39,032 nucleotides of DNA from Candidatus Kuenenia stuttgartensis (GTDB lineage Bacteria; Planctomycetota; JAKEIC01; DYIT01), in contig DYIT01000035.1 in the NCBI GenBank assembly GCA_020723505.1, positions 1 through 39,032 of the forward strand, given 5' to 3'. The translations under genes were made by a program, and so were the position numbers. Of the stretch, positions 17,750 to 25,451 are shown piece by piece (positions within the stretch are counted from its first letter, which is position 1; the number at the start of each line of letters is the position of its first letter). Below the pieces are notes generated by a model that did not search any database, had not been told where the DNA came from, and saw nothing but the letters and a program-made list of their open reading frames with translations.

Positions 17750-20700
17750 TCAGTTCGTCCCGCAGGAGTCGAGCCTTCCGGCATGTTCAGCTTCGGGATT
17801 CAGCGGGCCGAGATCCCTCGCCCTGCATTCAGCAGCCCCCCTGCCAACGAGCCAGAAGAGGGCGGGGGTGAAAAGGAAATCGAGTATCGTGCTCGTGACC
17901 AGGCCGCCCACAATCACGGTTGCTATCGGCCAGAGCAGCTCCCTTCCGGAGCTGTATCCCGCGAGGAGCAGGGGCACGAGCGCGATTCCGGACGCGAGGG
18001 CCGTCATCACCACGGGCGCCATCCTGTCCCTCCCGGCCCGGACCAGGAGCTCGCGGCTCATTGGCATGCCTTCGCGGAGGAGGTGCACGTAGTAGTCGAT
18101 TAGCAGAATACCGTTCCTCGCGGCGATTCCGGCGAGCGTTATGAATCCAACGAGCGCGGCAATCGATATGTCCTGTCCGGTAATGAGGAGCAGCCCCGCG
18201 CCGCCGAGCATGGACGGCGCAAGCTTCGCGAGGACCTGGATTGAGAGGTTCATCGACCTGAGATGACCGAACAGCACGAAGAACATGAGCGCGGCTGAAA
18301 GGGCGGACAGCGCGGCAAGGAGCTTCGACGCCCTCTGTTGGGCTTCGTACTGCCCGCCTATGCTGATTGAATACCCCGCCGGCAGCGAAGCCGAGACCGG
18401 CTCAATCGCCTTCCTGACGTCGGCCACGACATCGCCCAGTGAGCGGCCTTCCACGTTGTGCTGGACGACGACGAACCGCGACGAGTTCTCCCTGTTGATG
18501 CTGTTCGGCGAGGCGACCAGGCTCACGTCGGCGACGTCGCCGAGCCTCAGCAGCCCCGCCCCGGTGCCGGCTATGAGAAGGTTGCGCACGCCGTTCAGGT
18601 CTGCCCTGTCCTTCTGTTCGAGGAGCATCGTGACCGGGAACGACTGCTGCCCCGTCATCATGCGAGAGATGACCTCCCCCTCGAGAGCCAGTTCCACGAT
18701 CTCCGCGACCTCCTCCACGGTGAGCCCGAGGCCGGACATGATGCCGCGCTTCGGTCTGACCTCAATCTGCGGCACGAGCGTCTGCTGTTCGCGGTACAGG
18801 TCGGCGACGCCGCGAACCGGGGCGAGCGCCTCCTCGATGCTCTTCGAGAGCGACGAGAGGACGTCGAGGTCGGGGCCGAAAACCTTAATCGCGACCTGGG
18901 CGTTCACGCCGCTTAAGAGATGGCTCAGGGCGTGCTGTATCGGCTGCTCGGCGGAGCTGACCACGCCCGGGAACTCGTCCCTCAGGGATTTCCTGAGGTC
19001 CGCGAGGACTTCCTCGCGTGTGCGGCCGGAATCCGGGTCGAAGGAAATGAGCGTCTCGGAAAAGTTGACCGCATGGGCGTGCGCGTCGTTCTCCGCCCTT
19101 CCGGTCCGTCTGCCGGCGTGGGCGACGCCCTGCACGGCCATCACGAGGGCGTCCTTCCTCTTGCCGAACTCGTTGGCCGCGTCGATGCCCGTGCCCGGCG
19201 GGAGCAGGATGTTGACCTGCGCGGCGCCTTCGTCGAAGGGCGGCAGGAAATTCGCGCCCATGGTCCCGATTATGAAGGCGGCCGTGACCGTCAGGGCGGT
19301 GAGCAGCATGGTCACGGAAGCCGGTTTGGCCAGCCCCGCCCTGATGACCGTCTCGGCGGCTTTCTTCATCCAGGAGGCGACGAAAGTGTCCTTTTCGCGC
19401 GCAGTGGCGCGGGCGTCGGGCAGCAGCCGTGCGCAAAGGGCGGGAGTCAGGGTCAGTGCCACCAGGAGCGATGCCGCCATGCTGACCACGTATGCGATTC
19501 CGATGGGAGTGAAGAGCCTCCCTTCCATCCCCGAAAGGGCGAACAGGGGCACATACACGAGGCAGATTATGAGGGTGCCGATTATCACGGGTCCCCTCAC
19601 TTCCACGGAGGCTCGGAACACTACCTCGTAGGGGGAGGAGGGACTGCCGGCGAGCCTGTTCTCGCGCAGGCGCCTGAAGACGTTTTCAACGTCAACGATG
19701 GCGTCGTCGACGAGGCACCCTATCGAAATCGCGAGCCCTCCCAGCGTCATGGTGTTTATGGACAGGCCTGCGAGCTTGAAGAAAATGGCCGTGAGCGCTA
19801 TGGACACCGGAAGCGCCGTGAGCGTGATGAGCGTAGTCCGGGCGTTCAGCATGAACAGGGCGAGGACAATCACCACGAGGATTGCCCCGTCCCTTATAGC
19901 CTCCCCCACGTTGCCGATGGACCTCTTTATGAAGTCGCCCTGGCGGTAGAGGTCCGGGACGATTTCCACGTGCTTGGGTAGGGACTTGGAGAGTTCGTCC
20001 AGGGCCCTGTCAATGAGGCCGTCGAGTACGACCGTATCCACTCCCGGCTGCTTGTAAATCGTGATTACGACCCCCTGTTCGCCGTCGACCGAGGCGTCGC
20101 CCGTCCTTACGGAGGAGGGGCCGAACTCGACCCTGGCGACGTCGGACACCAGGACGGGCCTCTCCGGCCTCGGAACGACCACGGCCCTGGCTATATCGGA
20201 GGGCGATTCCACCAGCCCCGGGACAACGACCAGAGGGCTCGATGGGCCCATGTTCATCATACCGCCCGAGGCTACAAGGCTGGCCCGCGCGACGGCGTTC
20301 TTGACGTCGGCAAGCGTGGCGCCGTGGTTCCTGAGCTTGTCGGCTCCGACGATTACCCTGAGCTGGCGCGGCGTGGACCCGATGGGGACCACCTGCGCGA
20401 CGCCGGGGATTGCCAGGAGCCTCTGCCTCACGACCTGGTCGGCGAGCTGCCTTATCCCCGTGGCAGGGGCGTTTGGATCGCGGCTCTTGAGCCCGATTAT
20501 CCGCACCTGGCCCATGACCGAGGAGATTGGCGCCAGCTCGGGCTTCACGCCCTCGGGAAGGCGGTCTGCGGCAAGGGCTATTCTCTCCTGCACGAGCTGG
20601 CGGTTGCGGTAGATGTCGGAGCCCCAGTCGAATTCGAGGTTGATTATCGAGAGGCCCATGGCCGACGTCGTCCTCATGCAGGTCGCGCCGGGAGTGCCGT

Positions 20701-20917
20701 TGAGCGCCTGTTCCAGCGGAACAGTAACGAGGCGTTCAACGTCCACCGGGACCATGCCGTGGGCTTCTGTCATGAGGGTGACCACCGGGCGGTTCAGGTC
20801 CGGCAGCACGTCTATGCCGAGGCTCAAGGCCGTCCAGAGGCCGTAGGCGGCCGCAGCCGCAGCTACCGCGATAATCAGGAACCTGTTCCTGATTGAGAAA
20901 GCTATCAGGTTCTGCAT
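17750..20917 (-). CDS. Heavy-metal efflux RND permease (CzcA/CusA family)
   Basis: 1055 residues, the inner-membrane proton-driven pump of a tripartite efflux complex. It begins RNRFLIIAVAAAAAAYGLW (TM1) and shows the GIDVLPDLNRPVV segment. TM4 carries GGLAISIGCLVDDAIVDVEN, with the acidic residues used for proton relay in HME-RND pumps. The GTPGATCMRTTSAMGLS porter motif and twelve predicted helices fit the family. The TM4 string is neither the DFG-type of zinc/cobalt CzcA nor exactly the CusA type, so the metal (Cu/Ag, Zn/Co/Cd or other) cannot be fixed. Adaptor and outer-membrane genes precede it, and the 102-base gap contains two hairpins. Confidence 0.95.
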   Translation of the reverse strand: MQNLIAFSIRNRFLIIAVAAAAAAYGLWTALSLGIDVLPDLNRPVVTLMTEAHGMVPVDVERLVTVPLEQALNGTPGATCMRTTSAMGLSIINLEFDWGSDIYRNRQLVQERIALAADRLPEGVKPELAPISSVMGQVRIIGLKSRDPNAPATGIRQLADQVVRQRLLAIPGVAQVVPIGSTPRQLRVIVGADKLRNHGATLADVKNAVARASLVASGGMMNMGPSSPLVVVPGLVESPSDIARAVVVPRPERPVLVSDVARVEFGPSSVRTGDASVDGEQGVVITIYKQPGVDTVVLDGLIDRALDELSKSLPKHVEIVPDLYRQGDFIKRSIGNVGEAIRDGAILVVIVLALFMLNARTTLITLTALPVSIALTAIFFKLAGLSINTMTLGGLAISIGCLVDDAIVDVENVFRRLRENRLAGSPSSPYEVVFRASVEVRGPVIIGTLIICLVYVPLFALSGMEGRLFTPIGIAYVVSMAASLLVALTLTPALCARLLPDARATAREKDTFVASWMKKAAETVIRAGLAKPASVTMLLTALTVTAAFIIGTMGANFLPPFDEGAAQVNILLPPGTGIDAANEFGKRKDALVMAVQGVAHAGRRTGRAENDAHAHAVNFSETLISFDPDSGRTREEVLADLRKSLRDEFPGVVSSAEQPIQHALSHLLSGVNAQVAIKVFGPDLDVLSSLSKSIEEALAPVRGVADLYREQQTLVPQIEVRPKRGIMSGLGLTVEEVAEIVELALEGEVISRMMTGQQSFPVTMLLEQKDRADLNGVRNLLIAGTGAGLLRLGDVADVSLVASPNSINRENSSRFVVVQHNVEGRSLGDVVADVRKAIEPVSASLPAGYSISIGGQYEAQQRASKLLAALSALSAALMFFVLFGHLRSMNLSIQVLAKLAPSMLGGAGLLLITGQDISIAALVGFITLAGIAARNGILLIDYYVHLLREGMPMSRELLVRAGRDRMAPVVMTALASGIALVPLLLAGYSSGRELLWPIATVIVGGLVTSTILDFLFTPALFWLVGRGAAECRARDLGPLNPEAEHAGRLDSCGTN

Positions 20918-20936
20918 CCAAGCCTGCCTGTTTCCG

Positions 20937-21007
20937 GCCGCCCTATGCGGCCATTGCCATCCGACCTAATAAAGCAGCTTCATGGCTTCCGGGCGGACCG
21001 CCCGGAA
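20937..21007 (-). promoter_or_regulatory. Two hairpins in the gap between adaptor and pump genes
   Basis: GGCCGC-CCTAT-GCGGCC (20937-20953) and TTCCGGGCGG-A-CCGCCCGGAA (20987-21007) are both perfect inverted repeats in an operon-internal gap of about 100 bases. They may protect or process the mRNA, or dampen read-through into the pump gene. Neither has a T-tract. Confidence 0.45.
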
Positions 21008-21019
21008 TTCTCATTCCTG

Positions 21020-22687
21020 TCACGTGGCGCCGTGCTTGTGCTCGTCCGATGCGGAAACTCCCTTCGAGACCGCTTTGAGGGCGAGGTGAAGGGCGAAAGC
21101 CCCCGATTTAACCACCGAATCGCCCGGGAAGACGGCGCCGTCCGCGGCAATGAAGGCGAATTCGCTGTCCTCATGGAGGACGCGCACGTGCTGTTTCTTG
21201 AAGCCGGCGCCGGATTTGAGGAAAACGACCTTCTCCGGGCCGTCGGCCACGACCGCCGCCCTTGGAAGCCTGAACACGCCCTTGAAGACTGCCGTGGGCA
21301 CCAGGACCATGTATCTCATGCCGGGCTTGAGTTTCCACGCCTTGGCGCAAGGTCCGACCTTGCTGTCGGCGCGTACAGGAACGTTCTCGACGACGGCATA
21401 CGCCGACTGGCCGCCGGAATCGGGGGCGGTGACGTAGGAAACCAGGCGGATGCCCTTTATTGCGGGGCCGGCCCCCTCCACCACGGGCTCGGCGTCGAGC
21501 TCAGCGCCGGCCTCCATGGCACCGTCTACGGCGGAGAGGTCCCCGCCCGCAGCGTTGAGCACCAGCAGCATCCTTCTCGAGTCCGCGAGGACCGCAAGGA
21601 CCTCGCCGGATTCGACCTTCTGGCCGGGCTTGACCTTCACGTCCCTGATTTCCCACTCGTCCGCGCCCTCGGGCGCTGCGACGGGAATCACGGGATGGAG
21701 GGCTCCGCTCCTGAACAGGTCGGCCGCGTCCACGAGGGAATGCCCCTGCTGGATGAGCGCCGCCAGTTCGAGGAAGCTGCGTCCGAGGTCCGGATTCGCC
21801 TCGATGGCGTTCACAAGATCGTCGCTGCAGCGGCCGAGGGCATTCAGTTCCCCGATGGCCGCGAAGGTCCAGGGATGGGCCTTGAGGGATTCGGGCAGGA
21901 GTTCCAGAATCCGCTCGCCGCATGCGGGCCACAAACCGTTGCGGGTCAGCGACCGTTTCCACAGGTCTGACGGAGGGGGGATCTGCCCGCCGCGGAGCAC
22001 TTCCGCTATCTGTTCCTTGGTGAGCCCATGGAGATCGAGTCTCCCCTCAATCCTGTCCATCTCCGCCTTCGCCTTCTGCATCTCGTAGCGGAGGTTTATC
22101 TCCGTCTGCCTCGGGACTACAGGCAGGTCCTCCGGGCGGTCCTTGTTCAGGTCCCGCACGCGCTCCCATTCGAGCCTGGCGATATCGAAGGCCCGTTCGG
22201 CGGACTTGAGGTTGGTGGCCGCCTCGTGGACGATTTCGCTCACCGCCTGGACGATTTCCCCGGTCAGCGTCCTGTCGAGCATGGGCAGCGGGGCGCGAAG
22301 TATTTCGACCAGCACCGTACCGGTCTTCGCGGAGAGGCCGGCATAGGGCGCCGGGCCTTTCAATTCCCCGGCGGCGGAACCCGGCATCACGGATTTCACG
22401 GTTCCGCTCCATCGCGCGGATACGGGGCGGATTGATGCCGGAATTTCAGCGACGACGGCGGGGATGCGTATCGACGGCGAGAAATCGCCCTGTACTGCCG
22501 GCGACCAATCCACACCCATGTTTGCCAGCGCGCGGTCAGAAATGGCGGGTGCCTTGGACGCCTCTTCCTTCGTTGCGCCGCCGGCGTCGGGCCCGCTGCG
22601 TGCTGCGGCATGCCAACCTCCCAAAATGCCTATCCCAGCCAGCGCGGCGCTCAGGACCACGGCCGACAGAACCCTGGAGAAGCTCAT
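21020..22687 (-). CDS. Periplasmic adaptor (membrane fusion) protein of the metal-efflux system
   Basis: 555 residues, starting at the ATG at 22687 with an excellent GGAGGTGAA ribosome site. The start overlaps the stop of the outer-membrane factor by ATGA. The N-terminal helix (VLSAVVLSAALAGIGILGGW) anchors or exports it. CusB/CzcB-like features are the GVDWSPAVQGDFSPSIRIPAVVAE and SARWSGTVKSV beta-domain strands, a helical hairpin (about 150-230) and the later barrel (VKPGQKVESGEVLAVLADSRRM; LPRAAVVADGPEKVVFL). A helical insert of about 110 residues in the middle (RNGLWPACGERILELLPESL...) is unusual for the family. The C-terminus is His-containing (ASDEHKHGAT), possibly metal-binding. It bridges the pump and outer-membrane channel. 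Confidence 0.9.
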   Translation of the reverse strand: MSFSRVLSAVVLSAALAGIGILGGWHAAARSGPDAGGATKEEASKAPAISDRALANMGVDWSPAVQGDFSPSIRIPAVVAEIPASIRPVSARWSGTVKSVMPGSAAGELKGPAPYAGLSAKTGTVLVEILRAPLPMLDRTLTGEIVQAVSEIVHEAATNLKSAERAFDIARLEWERVRDLNKDRPEDLPVVPRQTEINLRYEMQKAKAEMDRIEGRLDLHGLTKEQIAEVLRGGQIPPPSDLWKRSLTRNGLWPACGERILELLPESLKAHPWTFAAIGELNALGRCSDDLVNAIEANPDLGRSFLELAALIQQGHSLVDAADLFRSGALHPVIPVAAPEGADEWEIRDVKVKPGQKVESGEVLAVLADSRRMLLVLNAAGGDLSAVDGAMEAGAELDAEPVVEGAGPAIKGIRLVSYVTAPDSGGQSAYAVVENVPVRADSKVGPCAKAWKLKPGMRYMVLVPTAVFKGVFRLPRAAVVADGPEKVVFLKSGAGFKKQHVRVLHEDSEFAFIAADGAVFPGDSVVKSGAFALHLALKAVSKGVSASDEHKHGAT

Positions 22688-24072
22688 TTCACCTCCCTTC
22701 CCGGCGTCGAGCCGGGCATCGGAAACAACGGCCTGCCCGCGAGCATCTCGAGCGCGGCCCTCTTCTCCGCAATTTCCCTGAGAATGGCGCACCGTCCCTG
22801 TTCGAGAATCCTCAGCGCCCTTTCGAGCTCCACGTATCTCAGGGGATCGAAGTCGCTGGATTCGAGAGCCGTCATGGCGTTCGAAATCGCCTCCCTGTGC
22901 GCAGGCAGGATTTCTCCTTCCATTACCGCGAGCCTCTTTTCGATCCTGTCGGCGGCGGAAACGGCCGAGCATGACGCGGCCAGGGCGGCGTCGAAGGCCG
23001 CCTTGTATGCCGCCCTGGCGCGCGTGACGTCGCCCTTCGCTTCGGCTATGGCGGTCGAATTGGCGTTCCAGAAGGGGATGGCGACGCTGAAAGGCATACC
23101 CAGGAAGACCTCGCCGGTTTCCGGCTCGGTTTCGGCCTCGAATCCGGCTTCTATGTCAGGGAAGGCGGCCGCCTGCTCGGAAGCGACCCTCGCGCAGGCC
23201 TCGGAATGCGCCGCGGCGGCTCTCGCCAGCGCGGGCGAGGATTCGGAGAGAATGGAGTGGATTGCGCTCCTGTCGAACGCCGGTCTCGGCGGGACAGGAC
23301 TGGACGTCTCCGGAATCTCCGGAAGCGCGGATGCCTCAAGGTTCAGGAGGCCGGCGAGCGCGTCGAGGTCGCCGGAATGGACGTCTTCCGCCTCGAGCAG
23401 AGCCAGTCTCGATGCGCGCTCCTCGGTCTCCAGCACGTGAACGTCCACCGCGGAAGCCCCGCCCGCGGCTGCAATCCTCCGCGCGAGGGAAACGCCCTTG
23501 CGGGCCCAGGCGAGGTTCTGCATCGCGACGGAGACCGCATGCCTGGAAACCAGGGCCTTCAGGAAAGTCTCCCTCAGCATCACCGCCTTCTCGATTTCGA
23601 TTGAGCGGAGTTCCACGGATGCGGTCCTGGCTTTTTCCTCGAGAAGCCTGCTTGCCTTCCCGACCCTGCCGCCTGCCGGAATGGACTGGGAAAGCGAGAC
23701 CATTCCCCCGTATGCCGGCCTTCTGCCTGCAAGCATTGTCCAGCCGAATCCCAGGACGGGATCATCCCATGCGGATCCGGTCCCGGCGGTTTCCATGGCT
23801 GCGGCCCATGCAGACCTCGCCGTCCGGATTTCCGGGTTGGCCTTGAGCAACCTCCCCATAAGAATAAGGAGCAGTTCCGATTCCGAGGACCATTCGCGGC
23901 TCAGGCCTTCCTTCCTCAATTCCGGATCTTCGACCGGACCGAGGGAGGAGCGCTCGCGCATGCTCTCGGCGAGAAGAGCTCTCGGATTCGGAGGATCGGC
24001 CGGTAGAGTGAAACAGCCCGCCTGGGCCAGCGCAAGCACGGCGGCCGATAGTTCCCATAATCCGGATTTCAT
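22684..24072 (-). CDS. Outer-membrane efflux factor (CzcC/CusC, TolC superfamily)
   Basis: 462 residues. The signal peptide ends in a lipobox (ALAQAGC), as in CusC, so it is probably a lipoprotein. Two repeated long helical halves are visible: IRTARSAWAAAMETAG... through VELRSIEIEKAVMLRETFL, and a second from SPALARAAAAHSEACARVASE with PFSVAIPFWNANSTAIAEAKGDVTRARAAY. The FGWTMLAG and IPFWNAN segments correspond to the beta strands. It forms the trimeric channel through the outer membrane. Its stop overlaps the adaptor start, so the two are made together. It lies about 100 bases after the small metal-binding protein that opens the operon. Confidence 0.92.
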   Translation of the reverse strand: MKSGLWELSAAVLALAQAGCFTLPADPPNPRALLAESMRERSSLGPVEDPELRKEGLSREWSSESELLLILMGRLLKANPEIRTARSAWAAAMETAGTGSAWDDPVLGFGWTMLAGRRPAYGGMVSLSQSIPAGGRVGKASRLLEEKARTASVELRSIEIEKAVMLRETFLKALVSRHAVSVAMQNLAWARKGVSLARRIAAAGGASAVDVHVLETEERASRLALLEAEDVHSGDLDALAGLLNLEASALPEIPETSSPVPPRPAFDRSAIHSILSESSPALARAAAAHSEACARVASEQAAAFPDIEAGFEAETEPETGEVFLGMPFSVAIPFWNANSTAIAEAKGDVTRARAAYKAAFDAALAASCSAVSAADRIEKRLAVMEGEILPAHREAISNAMTALESSDFDPLRYVELERALRILEQGRCAILREIAEKRAALEMLAGRPLFPMPGSTPGREVK

Positions 24073-24173
24073 GTGAATCCCTGAGCATGGACGCCCGGAC
24101 GCGGATAGGGCGTCGTAACAAGTAGGGCGGCGGGAACGGACGCAAGTCCCCGTGGGAAAGAAAGAATGGGATG

Positions 24174-24554
24174 CTAGATGCGGAGCAGCGGCAGCAAAAG
24201 GAGCGGAGGATCCGGCGGATTGCAGCCGGGCTCCCCGGCAGCGCGGAGTTCAAAATCAGCATGCGAATCGCAGTCTCCGGCCTGCCCGGATTGCGAGGGC
24301 TTGAGAATCTGAAGTTGGTTCCGCCCCGGATGAACGGAGAGCTCGGTCTTGCCCGAGACATGGAATGTATCGGATTCGTGCAGCTCGACCGCGATTCCGT
24401 CATCATCGCCGAAGTGATGGCCCGACTGGTCGCCATGCGAGTGGCAGCAGCCGATTATCTCGACGTGCCTTCCATCCGGATGGACGCAGTACGTCGCGAC
24501 CGATGACGCAGTCATTGCGAAGGCAATCAGCAGAATCTGGAGCGTCCTTGTCAT
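24174..24554 (-). CDS. Small exported His/Cys-rich protein opening the metal-efflux operon
   Basis: 126 residues from the ATG at 24554. A signal sequence (TLQILLIAFAMTASSVATY) is followed by CVHPDGRHVEIIGCCHSHG and DQSGHHFGDD, a dense set of Cys, His and Asp residues suited to metal binding. A short conserved-looking tail follows (FHVSGKTELSVHPGRNQ), then a proline/leucine end (PPDPPLLLLPLL). Small proteins with a 'C-x-H-x-D-G-H-x-E-x-x-x-C-C' style start are often found ahead of CzcCBA-type genes in uncultured bacteria; the exact function is not known to me. As the first gene behind the operon promoter it could be a metal sensor-buffer or a factor for the pump. Moderately sure it is a real gene. 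Confidence 0.7.
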   Translation of the reverse strand: MTRTLQILLIAFAMTASSVATYCVHPDGRHVEIIGCCHSHGDQSGHHFGDDDGIAVELHESDTFHVSGKTELSVHPGRNQLQILKPSQSGQAGDCDSHADFELRAAGEPGCNPPDPPLLLLPLLRI

Positions 24555-24575
24555 ATATTCCGGGAAAAAAGCAAT

Positions 24576-24587
24576 CTCCGTATGGAG
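24576..24587. promoter_or_regulatory. Dyad at the predicted start site of the metal operon
   Basis: CTCC-GTAT-GGAG is a perfect 4+4 dyad (extended imperfectly to ATCTCC/GGAGGT). It overlaps the position where transcription from the promoter at 24591-24619 should begin. A repressor operator is likely from its position; the cognate regulator is not in the window. Confidence 0.5.
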
Positions 24588-24590
24588 GTG

Positions 24591-24619
24591 ATGATAGCAC
24601 ATTTCATCGGATATGCAAA
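24591..24619 (-). promoter_or_regulatory. Sigma70-type promoter of the metal-efflux operon
   Basis: On the minus strand: TTTGCA (24614-24619), 17 bases, TATCAT (24591-24596). The -10 matches 5 of 6 and the -35 matches 4 of 6 of the consensus. It leaves a leader of about 30 bases before the ATG at 24554. Confidence 0.55.
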
Positions 24620-24633
24620 CATTGGGTAGAGGC

Positions 24634-24676
24634 TGTGGGAGCCGCCGGGGATGCGAGGCAGACAAAGGCGGCGATT
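24634..24676. repeat. Dispersed GCCGCC/GGCGGC hairpin element, copy 1
   Basis: CTGTGGGAGCCGCC, 20 bases, GGCGGC, with GACAAA before and GATT after the right arm. Two more copies occur at 37194-37237 and 37522-37564 with the same spacing. It sits in the divergent gap between the metal operon and the PPOX-like gene. Confidence 0.55.
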
Positions 24677-24723
24677 GTTCGCGAGATGTGCGATAATCCA
24701 GGTTCCTTTTTCGGAGGCGCGCC

Positions 24724-25206
24724 ATGCCGGGATATCACATGCGGAGAAAGGACAAGGAAATCGAGGATGCGGCGGAAATCTCGGGGATTCTCAAAAGGGG
24801 GAAATTCGCGTCGCTTGCGCTCTGCAGGGACGGGGAGCCGTACATAGTGACGCTGAACTACGGGCTGGACGAGACGGGCAGGTGCCTGTTCTTCCACTGC
24901 GCCGCCGAAGGATTGAAAATCGAGTTCATGAGGAGCCGCGCATACGCATGCGGCACTGTCGTCGAAGATCTGGGCTACAAGCAGGGCCAATGCTCGCACG
25001 CGTACAGGTCGGCGGTTTTCCGGGGGCCGGTCGAGATCATAAGCAAGCTCGAGGAGAAGAAGCGCGCCTTGTCCATCCTCATCAGGCACCTCGAGGACAA
25101 TCCAGAACCGATGATTGAGAAAATCATGAAGGATGAAAAGGCCATCGGCACAGTCGGAATCGTGAAGCTGGTCATCGATGAGATAACCGCCAAGTCAGGA
25201 TCGTAG
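24724..25206 (+). CDS. Pyridoxamine-phosphate-oxidase-like FMN-binding protein
   Basis: 160 residues, cytoplasmic, with GGAGG 8 bases before the ATG. The split-barrel signature is visible: ILKRGKFASLALCRDGEPYIVTLNYG, then LFFHCAAEGLKIEFM, which matches the FMN-contacting strands of the NimA/PPOX-like family. A C-terminal helical part follows (LEEKKRALSILIRHLEDNP...). Members bind FMN or related flavins and reduce small substrates; the true substrate is unknown. It is divergent from the metal operon and stands alone. Confidence 0.85.
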   Translation: MPGYHMRRKDKEIEDAAEISGILKRGKFASLALCRDGEPYIVTLNYGLDETGRCLFFHCAAEGLKIEFMRSRAYACGTVVEDLGYKQGQCSHAYRSAVFRGPVEIISKLEEKKRALSILIRHLEDNPEPMIEKIMKDEKAIGTVGIVKLVIDEITAKSGS

Positions 25207-25451
25207 TTTCGCCCGAAAAAGCCGTCTTCCGCCTCGCGAGGGTTGTTACCCTCCGGGAAAAACGTCACCCCGAAGTTACTGTTTCGAACTCTTGGAATCC
25301 CGTCGCCATCTCACTCCATGCCGCTCAAAAATAACATAAAATCTTTGGTATCAATATTTTGCGTATACAACTTGAAGCCTGCTCCCGCGCCGTTGGTCCA
25401 TGTTTTGCGAAAGATTCCTTTCGGACAATGAGATTTTCAAAGGAAAAGACG

